The notes under the pieces were generated by a model. The model saw only the letters and a program-made list of their open reading frames with translations, searched no databases and was not told the origin of the DNA. The position numbers and the translations under genes are program-made. Shown piece by piece: positions 1 through 7,614 of a DNA stretch of 43,305 nt; within the stretch, counting starts at the first letter, position 1; every line of letters begins with the position of its first letter. The stretch comes from a virus: the IMG/VR virus record IMGVR_UViG_3300025121_000084, positions 1 through 43,305 of that record; one strand, 5' to 3'.

Positions 1-20
1 CGGCACATGCCTACCCTCAT

Positions 21-35
21 CGGTTTTTAAAACCG
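21..35. repeat. Short palindrome near left end
   Basis: CGGTTTT and AAAACCG form 7-bp inverted arms around a single T. The element lies just past the end of the GIY-YIG gene, which is read leftward. No run of T follows in that direction, so it is not a typical intrinsic terminator. It could be a protein-binding site or part of an end/cos region, but that is inference only. Confidence 0.35.
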
Positions 36-59
36 CCGGAGGACCCTATATATTTATAT

Positions 60-893
60 CTATATATACGTGAATACATATCCATGAGTATGTGATCTTT
101 TATTTTGGCAAACCCTGATTATCATCGGCCTTGGTATTGCTAGATCATCCGATGCTTCATAGGTTGATTTATATATCTTATTATTGTTTTGACAATATAT
201 TCTCTTGTGCTCGCTGATACCCCTTATTATTGAATCACGCAACTCTTTTCTTTTTGGTATTGATTCTATTTCAGCAATCCTTTTTATTCTTAATTCTTCT
301 TTAAGCAATCTTTTATTTTCCTTATTTATCCTTTTTAGCTCCCTTTTACCCTCCTTTTGTTTCATTATTTTAATATATTCGATTGATTTTTTCCTTTTAT
401 CCCAAGCTTTTCTTGCTGCATTACTACACTTCTTTATGTACTCTGGGTCTTTTGATAGCTCAATAGTCTTTCTTCTTGCCATTTCCCTATATTTATCAGT
501 TCTTAGTAACGCATGTGTTCTTTCAAGAATACCTCTTTCTTTTTGAGCATTAACTCCAGCTTTCCCGTAAACACTCATTCTGTGCAGCATTTCAACATCC
601 TTAACCTTACCTCCACCCCCTCCACCTGCCTTGATATTATAGCCCTGTGGGGTAATTGTGTTATATTTTTTAATATATTCTATCTCTTTATCTTGTAATA
701 AAAATAAATCATCTGATTCATACAATTTTTCAAACTGAAACATTTCTATTCCGTATTTTCTTAAGGCACTATGGAAAATGCTATTTTTAGTATGACTTTT
801 ATGCTCTCTTATTCTCTGGCTCAGCGTCCTGGATGTATATCCAATATACTGTTTTCCATTTTCCCTATTTGTTGCGATATAAACTATTCCCAT
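60..893 (-). CDS. GIY-YIG homing endonuclease
   Basis: A 277-aa protein whose N-terminus carries the GIY-YIG nuclease signature: GIVYIA at residues 2-7, then YIG at about 16-18, followed by an Arg-rich helix (RTLSQRIREH). The middle is Lys/Arg-rich. The C-terminal ~45 residues (KSTYEASDDLAIPR onward, ending HGYVFTYI) look like the NUMOD1/IENR1-type DNA-binding repeat common in phage homing enzymes. Such enzymes make site-directed double-strand breaks that spread their own gene. It is free-standing, transcribed divergently from the early genes, and has its own promoter (912-940) and an AAGGAG ribosome site. Its base composition is visibly more AT-rich than the structural genes, fitting acquisition as a mobile gene. 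Family assignment is confident; the target site is unknown. Confidence 0.93.
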   Translation of the reverse strand: MGIVYIATNRENGKQYIGYTSRTLSQRIREHKSHTKNSIFHSALRKYGIEMFQFEKLYESDDLFLLQDKEIEYIKKYNTITPQGYNIKAGGGGGGKVKDVEMLHRMSVYGKAGVNAQKERGILERTHALLRTDKYREMARRKTIELSKDPEYIKKCSNAARKAWDKRKKSIEYIKIMKQKEGKRELKRINKENKRLLKEELRIKRIAEIESIPKRKELRDSIIRGISEHKRIYCQNNNKIYKSTYEASDDLAIPRPMIIRVCQNKRSHTHGYVFTYI

Positions 894-911
894 TTGTTTC
901 TCCTTTTTTAT

Positions 912-940
912 ATAATAAGGTACTGTTTACATATTGTCAA
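912..940 (-). promoter_or_regulatory. Sigma70-type promoter of the GIY-YIG gene
   Basis: Read on the minus strand: TTGACA (940-935), a 17-bp spacer, then TATTAT (917-912), followed by AAGGAG and the start codon at 893. The -35 is a perfect consensus and the -10 is one base off. The gene therefore appears to have its own promoter. Confidence 0.7.
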
Positions 941-950
941 TGACATTCTC

Positions 951-1211
951 TGGCAAGGTGTCAAGCTCTATATACCATAAAGACTTATCTCAATTTCCAC
1001 TCACTGGCATGCTAGGTGCTAGTTATGCGACACAGGTAGCTATGTCATAACTCTATATCACATATATACATCTTTGGCACTGGCAAGGATGACACAAAAA
1101 ATGCGCATAATGCTACCATAGGCAGTAAATCTTATATGCTCATCAATGGCATTTATCTATAGTTAGGGGTTGTGCGCGTACGTGGCATTATATATCCTAG
1201 CCACCTTGCCA
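951..1211. repeat. TGGCA word cluster (candidate iterons)
   Basis: TGGCA occurs at 951, 1005, 1075, 1081, 1147 and 1183, and its complement TGCCA at 1207-1211. The outer two belong to a perfect 10-bp inverted pair: TGGCAAGGTG at 951-960 and CACCTTGCCA at 1202-1211. The copies are unevenly spaced, unlike classical plasmid iterons. The cluster borders an A/T-only tract, so origin or operator function is plausible but inferred. Confidence 0.45.
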
Positions 1212-1212
1212 C

Positions 1213-1254
1213 TATATATATATATTCTTTTATTATAAATAAATAATAATAATA
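1213..1254. other. A/T-only tract, candidate DNA unwinding element
   Basis: A stretch of about 42 bases composed almost entirely of A and T, including alternating TA steps. It directly follows the TGGCA cluster. This pairing of repeats and an easily melted tract is the usual layout of iteron-type replication origins. Here it is only a structural resemblance. Confidence 0.4.
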
Positions 1255-1471
1255 GCGAATTGCAAGGGTGGAAGAAATTCTGTGTATATGACTGTTCATA
1301 GTAAGATATATTATATTTTTGTATTACATGCGGATAGGACACATTTATGTATTAAATAGATATATCCTAGAACTGCTAATTATATCTACCTGTTGTCAAT
1401 TAGAACTATAAACTATATTGTATGGGTATAATTTAGAACAGACAATAATAACAAAGAGATATAGATTATAA

Positions 1472-1485
1472 CATACAATTGTATG
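1472..1485. promoter_or_regulatory. Perfect 14-bp palindrome, candidate operator
   Basis: CATACAATTGTATG is a perfect palindrome ending 9 bases before the -35 box at 1495. A matching half-site, TTGTATG, lies at 1418-1424. The position suits an activator or repressor site for the first early promoter. The AbrB-type protein encoded just downstream is an obvious candidate ligand (inference). Confidence 0.5.
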
Positions 1486-1494
1486 AAAGTATTG

Positions 1495-1523
1495 TTGACA
1501 CATAAAACACTTTATTATATTGT
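1495..1523 (+). promoter_or_regulatory. Promoter for the first early gene
   Basis: TTGACA at 1495-1500 and TATTGT at 1518-1523 with a 17-bp spacer; TATATT at 1516-1521 is an alternative -10 with a short spacer. It lies about 75 bases upstream of the start codon at 1598. Confidence 0.6.
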
Positions 1524-1597
1524 GGTGTTTATGAACGGTGATTTACTATAAGTGGATACAAGATAAGTACGGCAAAGCTATATCTAGGAGGACTTCG

Positions 1598-2179
1598 ATG
1601 ATAGACTATTCAGAGGCTATGACGCGTTTTGAGTTCATGCGTGACGATGAATTCCCGGTTGGATCGACAAAAATAATGAGGGTTTTAGAGATATCGGCGC
1701 GAACCTTCTATAAATACGCTTATCGGTATCTTGATTCGGCCAAGGCAAAGAAGGACGGGCGCTGGTATATAGACGAGCACGAGCTAGGGGAATTTTTGAG
1801 GAAAGTCTACGCCATGCCTGGCTATGAGAATTACTGGCTAGGTACGCCCAAAGATGGCAAGATCATGATGCCACAGGTCAAGCGCAAGATCATAAAGCTA
1901 GGATCGGGATGCGCTGCGGTAATCATAAACAAGGATCTATTGAAGCTGGCCGGACTTAAAATAGGCGATACGGTACGGGTAACACAGGCGTATGTTGACA
2001 CGGTGCCGACCATAGTCATATCAAAGCTAGGATATAACGAGTTTGGACAGATAAGGCACTCAGGCGACAGTGAGGAAGTATTATATGGCAAAGAGCCGAA
2101 GAAGGCCCAGGGCGGCGCTGAGGTGGTGGATGATGATTATGATTATGACGTTGTAGATGATAACGACACCAACCTATAA
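1598..2179 (+). CDS. HTH + AbrB/SpoVT-type DNA-binding regulator
   Basis: A 193-aa protein. Residues ~24-70 (ISARTFYKYAYRYLD, then GRWYIDEHELGEFL) resemble a MerR/excisionase-like helix-turn-helix. Residues ~94-143 (KRKIIKLGSGCAAVIINKDL, then AGLKIGDTVRV) match the swapped-hairpin AbrB/MazE/SpoVT fold. The C-terminus is strongly acidic (DDDYDYDVVDDND). The start at 1598 is chosen because TAGGAGGA precedes it at ideal spacing; an upstream start at 1538 has no ribosome site. It is the first gene after the control region, so it is likely an early transcription regulator, perhaps autoregulatory through the palindrome at 1472-1485. A MazE-like antitoxin is less likely because no toxin partner is adjacent. 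Confidence 0.7.
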   Translation: MIDYSEAMTRFEFMRDDEFPVGSTKIMRVLEISARTFYKYAYRYLDSAKAKKDGRWYIDEHELGEFLRKVYAMPGYENYWLGTPKDGKIMMPQVKRKIIKLGSGCAAVIINKDLLKLAGLKIGDTVRVTQAYVDTVPTIVISKLGYNEFGQIRHSGDSEEVLYGKEPKKAQGGAEVVDDDYDYDVVDDNDTNL

Positions 2180-2227
2180 AATATTTTTTATTTTCCCTCT
2201 TGACAGGGTAAGTGGCGGGTGTATACT
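2176..2227 (+). promoter_or_regulatory. Strong early promoter with AT-rich upstream box
   Basis: TTGACA at 2200-2205, a 16-bp spacer, and TATACT at 2222-2227. An A/T-rich tract (TAAAATATTTTTTATTTT), which looks like an UP element, sits directly upstream. The end of the spacer, GGCGGGTG, recurs at the promoter near 14406 and in part at 7005, so this is one member of a repeated promoter family. Confidence 0.75.
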
Positions 2228-2248
2228 GACAGCGTAATGGAGGTGGTT

Positions 2249-2512
2249 ATGGATAAAAAAGATGACGATATGATTCCTTTAGTTGACAGCGCGGCTGTGG
2301 CGTATGACGCCGTCAAGAAATTCGACGCGGCCCGTACCTATATAGTAGCTTTGAAATTTTCCAGCCCCGAAGAAAAGGAAAAGGTACGCGCTCATTTCAA
2401 GGCGAAGCATGTCGCCATCGGGCCATTTTTGACCGAATCGGCCTGCCTGTATACGTTCGGGCTCTTGGCCCTCCCCCTGCCCAAGACGAGCCCACCTCAG
2501 CTCCCGAAATAG
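2249..2512 (+). CDS. Hypothetical early protein
   Basis: An 87-aa protein with no recognised family. The N-terminus is acidic/polar, the middle has a charged helix-like segment (SSPEEKEKVRAHFKAKH), and the C-terminus is Pro-rich. The start at 2249 follows GGAGGTGG at good spacing; an upstream in-frame ATG at 2219 lies inside the promoter and is rejected. It is the first gene of the transcript starting near 2235. Confidence 0.7.
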   Translation: MDKKDDDMIPLVDSAAVAYDAVKKFDAARTYIVALKFSSPEEKEKVRAHFKAKHVAIGPFLTESACLYTFGLLALPLPKTSPPQLPK

Positions 2513-2534
2513 GGGCTACCAAAGAGGCCTTGAA

Positions 2535-3131
2535 ATGAGTGCCAATTATACCGCCGCAGAGAAAGCCCTCCCGATGGTATATGATGATATTCTCCCCTCG
2601 TGGTTTGCAGGATATCGCAACCTAGCCAGGAGCGTCATAGAATCGGCGCTCGAAGGCCTTTGCGAAAGCCTCTATATAGAAGCGAAGCGGGATGGCGTTT
2701 ATTCAGGCCAGAAGCGTGTATCTTTTAATGCGCAGTGCAGACGATCAATAGCAGAGGCCTTTTTCATGCGAAATGATAGGGTGCTCTCTGTATGGACAGC
2801 AACGGCTGGCCTTGATATGGATATCCTTATCGGCGGCGTACGGCACATCATTGCAGATCGGGACGCACGAGAGGCCCAAGAGGTCGCAGACTCTTTTGTC
2901 TTGCTTGCCGATCCTCCTAAATACAAGAGGGCAGCACGAAAAAGGCAGGGTGTTGAGGATAAGGCTCGTGAGCTAGGTATCGTCCCTGGATCGGTGCCGA
3001 GTATTAGTCAGGCGGCGGTAGAGCCGACCAAGGAAGTAAAGGCGGCAAAGGCCGCGTATGTGGCACATCACAGGCTAATTCACAGGCACCCAAGACAGAC
3101 ACAAGGGCAGACCCAAGGAGTCACAGCATGA
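2535..3131 (+). CDS. Hypothetical early protein
   Basis: 198 aa, no recognised family. The first ~135 residues are a mixed helical domain with Trp and Cys residues (ILPSWFAGYRNLAR, ALEGLCESL). The last ~60 are rich in Lys, Ala, Gln and Thr and look disordered. It overlaps the next gene by four bases (ATGA), so the two are translationally coupled. Confidence 0.75.
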   Translation: MSANYTAAEKALPMVYDDILPSWFAGYRNLARSVIESALEGLCESLYIEAKRDGVYSGQKRVSFNAQCRRSIAEAFFMRNDRVLSVWTATAGLDMDILIGGVRHIIADRDAREAQEVADSFVLLADPPKYKRAARKRQGVEDKARELGIVPGSVPSISQAAVEPTKEVKAAKAAYVAHHRLIHRHPRQTQGQTQGVTA

Positions 3132-3364
3132 GCAAATCAAATGGCAAGGCAGGCAAGACCATCCCGGTCAAGCTCTACGCGCAAAGCGCCCATGACTGGG
3201 CAGACTCGGCAGCCGGACAAAACGAAATCCAAAGGCTACGCGGCCAGGGCGGGGCTACAGACCAGATCCTTCAAGCTGTGGTTATGCGGGCATCGGGCCT
3301 GTCCAAGATGGAAGATATCGGCCTTGTAGTCGATGAGATGAAGCGCAAAGGGTGGATGGTGTAA
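3128..3364 (+). CDS. Hypothetical early protein
   Basis: A 78-aa basic protein starting within the last codons of its upstream neighbour. The N-terminus is Lys-rich and the rest looks helical (NEIQRLRGQGGATDQILQA). Family not recognised. Its stop codon lies within the first copy of the AT-rich repeat at 3362. Confidence 0.7.
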   Translation: MSKSNGKAGKTIPVKLYAQSAHDWADSAAGQNEIQRLRGQGGATDQILQAVVMRASGLSKMEDIGLVVDEMKRKGWMV

Positions 3365-3380
3365 TATTTTTTATACAGGC
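3362..3380 (+). repeat. AT-box/ATACAGGC intergenic element, copy 1
   Basis: TAATATTTTTTATACAGGC follows the stop of the upstream gene and leads into an AGGTGG ribosome site. A near-identical copy starts at 4201. Both resemble the AT-box plus TTGACAGG start of the promoter at 2176-2227 with the middle deleted. They could be degenerate promoters or RNA-processing/ribosome-loading elements. Confidence 0.5.
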
Positions 3381-3403
3381 CGAAGGGCCAAAGGTGGCGA
3401 AAG

Positions 3404-3622
3404 ATGTTTATGATTTATCTTCTGGTATGCGTGGCGTTCTTTTTCGGATTCTGCTTTGCTTCGCTTTTCCATGTAGGGCCTCACGGGGCGTATGTTTACA
3501 AATCAAATCCTTACCTTGATGAATCCAACAGCGCCCAGCGGGAAAAGTGCGCGGAGTGCAAGCCCAATTCAAAAGGGCTCTACGAGTGCGAAACTTGCAG
3601 GAAGCAAGGGGACGACAAATGA
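3404..3622 (+). CDS. Small membrane-anchored Cys-rich protein
   Basis: 72 aa. Residues ~2-22 form one hydrophobic segment (signal anchor). The C-terminal part has four Cys arranged as CAEC and CETC about 14 residues apart, which could bind a metal. It is preceded by AAAGGTGGCGAA. Its stop overlaps the ATG of the lipase-like gene (ATGA), so the pair may act together at the membrane. Function unknown. Confidence 0.7.
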   Translation: MFMIYLLVCVAFFFGFCFASLFHVGPHGAYVYKSNPYLDESNSAQREKCAECKPNSKGLYECETCRKQGDDK

Positions 3623-4203
3623 CCCCCCTCGACCTTTTCAACCGCTCCATATCCGGTGAGTGGAAAACAGCTGGGACCGATACGCAATACCGGATCGAAG
3701 TAATCCCCGACGTAGCGGGCAAAAAGACGCAGTACGTGTTTTTCCAGCCCACAGGCTCACAGGATGACTGGAAAAAGAACTTCGATATCTGGCCGATCCA
3801 CGGCGTTCATGGCGGCTATTGGAAGCGTTTTACAGAGGCTAGGGCGCAAGTTTTAGCCGAAATCGACAAGGGCATGAAAACGGTATTCGCAGGGTATTCC
3901 ATGGGTGCCGCGATTGCGCTCCTTTTTTATCTATCGACAGACGTACCCCGACGCGCTATCCTTTTTGCATGTCCCCGCGTGTTGTGGCTGGATACCAGAG
4001 GCCACGAGCGGGACAAATCCCTTGTACGTGTCTCAGTGCGTGGTGATCCAGTGACCCGGCTTCCCTTCGCGGTGCTAGGCTATCGACACATAGGCATTGA
4101 GGCCAAGATAGGGCGCAAGGTTTTCGGCTACTGGCCGAAGTATCACCAAGCGGCGGCGTATGTTGAGGCGTTGGCTGTATTATCGGATATTCATCAGGTA
4201 TAA
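3619..4203 (+). CDS. Class 3 lipase-like alpha/beta hydrolase
   Basis: A 194-aa protein. GYSMG at residues 92-96 is the GxSxG nucleophile elbow (Ser94). GDPVTRLP at 142-149 supplies the Asp (Asp143) in the form typical of class 3 lipases, and a His follows at 157 (GYRHIG). Thus Ser-Asp-His are all present in the expected order. HGVHGGYWKRF at 61-71 matches the region that precedes the elbow in this family. The family hydrolyses acyl esters such as glycerolipids; the substrate here is unknown. There is no signal peptide, but the gene is coupled by ATGA overlap to the upstream membrane protein. The start at 3619 is chosen over an upstream one (3547) that lies within the preceding gene. An early-region lipase in a phage is unusual. 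Confidence 0.82.
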   Translation: MTPLDLFNRSISGEWKTAGTDTQYRIEVIPDVAGKKTQYVFFQPTGSQDDWKKNFDIWPIHGVHGGYWKRFTEARAQVLAEIDKGMKTVFAGYSMGAAIALLFYLSTDVPRRAILFACPRVLWLDTRGHERDKSLVRVSVRGDPVTRLPFAVLGYRHIGIEAKIGRKVFGYWPKYHQAAAYVEALAVLSDIHQV

Positions 4204-4217
4204 TTTTTTATACAGGC
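4201..4217 (+). repeat. AT-box/ATACAGGC intergenic element, copy 2
   Basis: TAATTTTTTATACAGGC, a second copy of the element at 3362. It begins at the stop of the lipase-like gene and is again followed by a GGGTGG ribosome site before the next ATG. Confidence 0.5.
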
Positions 4218-4239
4218 TCTAGTTGTTAAGGGTGGCCCC

Positions 4240-6951
4240 ATGAAAAAGGTTTTCGAGGATGCCCGTGCGCGGGTGTCTCGGTCAGTCATCGAGTCAATGC
4301 TCCCTGGTGGCAAATGGGACGCCGACTCATATTGGGTATGCTCGCCCTTACGCGCCGACAAATTGCCTGGATCTTTTCATGTGGCAGACGATGGCCGATA
4401 CTTCGACTTCGCTGATAAGTCAAAAGGTGATTTTATCCACCTTATATCCGAAATGCACAAGGTTAGTCCAACCAAAGCCGCTGAATTGATAGTTAAGGCA
4501 TCAGGTGGCATTGTATCCGATTTTACCCCAGCACCCGCACAGCCCCCAAAAGCGGAAAAACCCCGCGCCGTATACCCCGTCCCTGCAGATAAAGTAAAGC
4601 TACTTAAAATACTTATCGACTCCGATTTTTCCCTTGAAAAACACGGTACACCCGTTGCCGGATGGAAGTACCACGACGAAAAGGGGCGAGTTATTTTCTG
4701 TGTCGCCCGCTTTAATAAACCGGACGGATCAAAAGACGTTATCCCCTACTATTGGGACGGCATAAAATGGCGCGAAGGCCAGCCCATGAAGGACGGTCGA
4801 CCACTGTTTAACCTCCACCATATCGCAGAGGCTACCCCGGCGACTAAAATACTCATCGTTGAGGGCGAGAAGTGCGCAAGTGTAAAAATACCCGGATGGA
4901 TACTTACAACATGGTCAAGCGGGTGTGCAAGCGTTGACAAAACCGATTTTTCACCCCTCATAGAAGCCGCCCGCCGTGGCGTGGTTTTTATCTGGCCGGA
5001 TGCTGACTATAAAAAAGACAAGAGCGAAGTATTTTTTACATGGGACAAGCAGCCCGGAATGGTGGCCGGACTTCACATAGTGCGTAAATTACCTGGGGCC
5101 GTTCTTCTTAATACGAGCAAATATGCCGAGCAAAAAGACGGCTGGGACATAGCCGACGCGATAGGCGAGGGCATAGACCCGGCGAAGTTTATAGCCGAGT
5201 GTCCTACCGTATCCCAAGAGCAGCCAGACCTTAGCGCCCCTCTTGAAGATCACGACACAGAACAGGACACGCCCGATCTCCCCCCCTCCGATTACGACTC
5301 AGACCGCCCTGAGGATATCGTAGGCCAGCCCTTCCGGTGTCTTGGCTATGATGCAGAGTCCTATCACTTTTTACAAGGCGGGCAACAGCAGGAAGTCACC
5401 ATCCGCAAGGGCGCTTTTACGACCTCGATGCTCCAAGAGCTTACAGGGTCCCTGGCATGGTGGGCTATCCAGGGCGCTGTAAATAAAAATGGCGGCATAG
5501 ACCTACCTCACGCCCAAGAGCTCATTATGGAGATGCAAGCCAAGGCAGGCCTATTCGACCCTGAATACCTCAGAGGATCGGGCGTGTGGATCGACCGTGG
5601 CGAGATAATTATAAACGATGGCGGGCAGATAATTACCCTTGACGGCCATTCCATTCCCCTTGAGGGCTATGCAGGTCAGGCCGCGTACTTGAGAAGCAAG
5701 GTCAATTTCCTGCCCATGCAGGGCGATGACTCAACAGCCGATGAGGGTAGGCGACTACAAGAGCTTTTCGACGCTCAGGGTTTCTCTAGGCCCCTTGAGA
5801 GCGTTGCGGCTCTTGGGTGGAGTCTTATAGCCCCCTTCGGCGGTATCCTCTCTTGGCGGCCTCATCTATGGCTATCCGGGCGCAAAGGCACGGGCAAGAC
5901 CTACGTCCTTGAAAACCTTGTAAAGCCGATATGTGGACCCTTCGCACATTGCGGATCTGGTAAGGACACTGAGGCAGGGATTAGGCGCACGCTCAACATG
6001 GACGCCAGGCCTGTTATCCTCGATGAAATGGAACCGAAATCACGGCCAGCCAAGGAAAACGTGTCAAAGATACTTGACCTAGCCCGCAACGCAGCCGGCG
6101 ATGGATCAGGCCGCGTTACTATGGCGTCTGGTACGGGTACACAGACCTTTTTAATCCGGTCTTGCTTTGCCTTCGCCTCTATAAATATGCCAGAAGAAGG
6201 CGCGGCCATAGCGTCCAGAATTATATCCGTGGAACTATCCCCGCCTAAAAACGAGGACAGGAAAATAGCGGAATCAAAGAGGCTCTACGGTCCAGCTATG
6301 AAAGAGCCTGCCCGATACTTGCGGCGTATTTTCCACGCCCTGCCCCGCATCATGCAGGATATAGAATATTTACGCGATACGTTGACCCCGATACTCGACG
6401 GGCGCAGGGATGCCGATCTTTGGGCTCCGATACTCTCGGCGGCATGGGCAATTCAGTCCAATGAGACAATACAGACAGCCGACGGTATGGAGTGGCTTAT
6501 GCCGCTAGTAGATGCCCGGTATAAACAGAAAGGCGAGACGGTAGAGGATGAGGATCGAGTTGTAGAACACATCCTGGCCGCGTCGATGATGACCGATGAA
6601 AAGACCTCCCGCACGATAGCTGAATTACTCAACGACTCAGCCCTGCATATATTTGACGGCCAAGAGTCCGGGCGTCTTGCTACTGAGATACTATCACGGG
6701 TAGGAATACGGCTATTCAGGCCGTCCGATCCGATAGCTGAAGGTGAAAAGAGGATAGGAATTTGCACAAGATCAGACGCCATATCAGAGCTCTTGGCCGA
6801 TACGCCCTACTCATCGGGCTATGATGCACAGATAAAACGCAATCCGATATGCCGCAATTATACGGGAGGCGGCCTACAGGTGCGATTCTCGCTAGGACGT
6901 AGGACGGCTAGACTTTTGGGGTGGGATCAGTTTGCGGAAAGGTATTTATAG
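4240..6951 (+). CDS. TOPRIM primase / P-loop helicase fusion
   Basis: A 903-aa replication protein. Residues 1-~90 resemble the N-terminal module of phage primases but lack a Cys zinc cluster. A TOPRIM domain follows, with VEGEK at 207-211 and the acidic pair D254/D256 (PDAD), consistent with primer synthesis. The C-terminal half is a P-loop ATPase of the DUF927/phage helicase kind, with GRKGTGKT at 547-554 (Walker A) and VILDEMEP at about 592-599 (Walker B, D595/E596). It should prime and unwind phage DNA at the fork. It stands alone after the AT element at 4201, with ribosome site GGGTGG, and is followed by a new promoter. Confidence 0.88.
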   Translation: MKKVFEDARARVSRSVIESMLPGGKWDADSYWVCSPLRADKLPGSFHVADDGRYFDFADKSKGDFIHLISEMHKVSPTKAAELIVKASGGIVSDFTPAPAQPPKAEKPRAVYPVPADKVKLLKILIDSDFSLEKHGTPVAGWKYHDEKGRVIFCVARFNKPDGSKDVIPYYWDGIKWREGQPMKDGRPLFNLHHIAEATPATKILIVEGEKCASVKIPGWILTTWSSGCASVDKTDFSPLIEAARRGVVFIWPDADYKKDKSEVFFTWDKQPGMVAGLHIVRKLPGAVLLNTSKYAEQKDGWDIADAIGEGIDPAKFIAECPTVSQEQPDLSAPLEDHDTEQDTPDLPPSDYDSDRPEDIVGQPFRCLGYDAESYHFLQGGQQQEVTIRKGAFTTSMLQELTGSLAWWAIQGAVNKNGGIDLPHAQELIMEMQAKAGLFDPEYLRGSGVWIDRGEIIINDGGQIITLDGHSIPLEGYAGQAAYLRSKVNFLPMQGDDSTADEGRRLQELFDAQGFSRPLESVAALGWSLIAPFGGILSWRPHLWLSGRKGTGKTYVLENLVKPICGPFAHCGSGKDTEAGIRRTLNMDARPVILDEMEPKSRPAKENVSKILDLARNAAGDGSGRVTMASGTGTQTFLIRSCFAFASINMPEEGAAIASRIISVELSPPKNEDRKIAESKRLYGPAMKEPARYLRRIFHALPRIMQDIEYLRDTLTPILDGRRDADLWAPILSAAWAIQSNETIQTADGMEWLMPLVDARYKQKGETVEDEDRVVEHILAASMMTDEKTSRTIAELLNDSALHIFDGQESGRLATEILSRVGIRLFRPSDPIAEGEKRIGICTRSDAISELLADTPYSSGYDAQIKRNPICRNYTGGGLQVRFSLGRRTARLLGWDQFAERYL

Positions 6952-6984
6952 GGGCGTGGCGGTGTATGGGTATATCGGTGTATA

Positions 6985-7033
6985 AAAATATTTTTATTTT
7001 ATGCTTGACACCTTGCGCGGGTGGGTGTATTGT
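6985..7033 (+). promoter_or_regulatory. Early/middle promoter with AT-rich upstream box
   Basis: TTGACA at 7005-7010, 17-bp spacer, TATTGT at 7028-7033. The A/T tract AAAATATTTTTATTTT lies just upstream, and the spacer ends in GTGGGTG. It has the same architecture as the promoters at 2200 and 14406. Confidence 0.72.
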
Positions 7034-7039
7034 TTGGGT

Positions 7040-7369
7040 ATGCAGATAAGTTACTTTTTATCGGGTGAACAGCGCCTAAACCCTCCCGAGCTTTATACCT
7101 CTGATGAGGTTAAAGACTTCAAGGATCGGAATGACCTGGCTAATGAAAAGGCGCTGGACGAATTTTTAGAGAGGAGGCGAGAGGATATGGCATTGCGAGT
7201 AATTGAAGTAGCCACGCCTGAGTATTTTTGCAACAGGTTGGAGGCATACGCAAAAGAAAATCCGGGCGATAGCTTTTTTATCCGAATTCGTGGCGACGAA
7301 ATAAAAGCCCTTCGCAACCTCATCGATGAGTATAAAGCCTTGAAGAACACCCGCAAGGAGCACCTATGA
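7040..7369 (+). CDS. Hypothetical protein
   Basis: 109 aa if the ATG at 7040 is used. It is highly charged and mostly helical (RNDLANEKALDEFLERRRED; KALRNLIDEYKALKN). No family recognised. The start is uncertain: 7040 is only seven bases after the -10 box, so translation there would be almost leaderless. An in-frame ATG at 7187 has a better ribosome site (GAGGAGGCGAGAGGAT) and would give about 60 aa. It overlaps the next gene (ATGA). Confidence 0.6.
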   Translation: MQISYFLSGEQRLNPPELYTSDEVKDFKDRNDLANEKALDEFLERRREDMALRVIEVATPEYFCNRLEAYAKENPGDSFFIRIRGDEIKALRNLIDEYKALKNTRKEHL

Positions 7370-7614
7370 GCCGACACCTTGACCGTACCAAGACCCTTGA
7401 AACCATATCGGCCATATTCCTAGCCGTCTTGCTCTGCGTGGCACTGCTTGCCGTGGTATCCGTACTGCGCTTCGATCTGCCCGGCGAGGTGAAGCTGATC
7501 TACTCAGGCAGGACGTTTCCGTGCGGGCCGTGGAAGGCGATTTACGACATCGATGGTCACAGAAAAATAGTAATCAAACCAACGCAAGAGGAGGCAGAGG
7601 CATGGGTAAAATAA
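7366..7614 (+). CDS. Small single-pass membrane protein
   Basis: 82 aa with one long hydrophobic segment at about residues 13-36 (IFLAVLLCVALLAVVSVL), and a short soluble C-terminal domain. The N-terminus is basic, suggesting an N-in orientation. It starts by ATGA overlap with the upstream gene and overlaps the next by 13 bases. Function unknown. Confidence 0.7.
   Translation: MSRHLDRTKTLETISAIFLAVLLCVALLAVVSVLRFDLPGEVKLIYSGRTFPCGPWKAIYDIDGHRKIVIKPTQEEAEAWVK

Larger units (their letters stand above)
894..1597. other. Gene-free AT-rich control region
   Basis: About 700 bases with no credible gene. It separates the leftward GIY-YIG gene from the rightward early genes. It holds a leftward promoter (912-940), a cluster of TGGCA words (951-1211), an A/T-only tract (1213-1254), a 10-bp direct repeat TATATCCTAG (1191-1200 and 1361-1370), a 14-bp perfect palindrome (1472-1485) and a rightward promoter (1495-1523). 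Together these suggest a regulatory and possibly replication-origin region. Confidence 0.6.

Noticed and set aside
1191-1370. CRISPR-like direct repeat TATATCCTAG
   Set aside because: Only two 10-bp copies about 170 bases apart, without regular spacers or cas genes.
3547-3618. Upstream extension of the lipase-like protein
   Set aside because: It lies inside the previous gene in another frame; the ATGA overlap at 3619 is the natural start.
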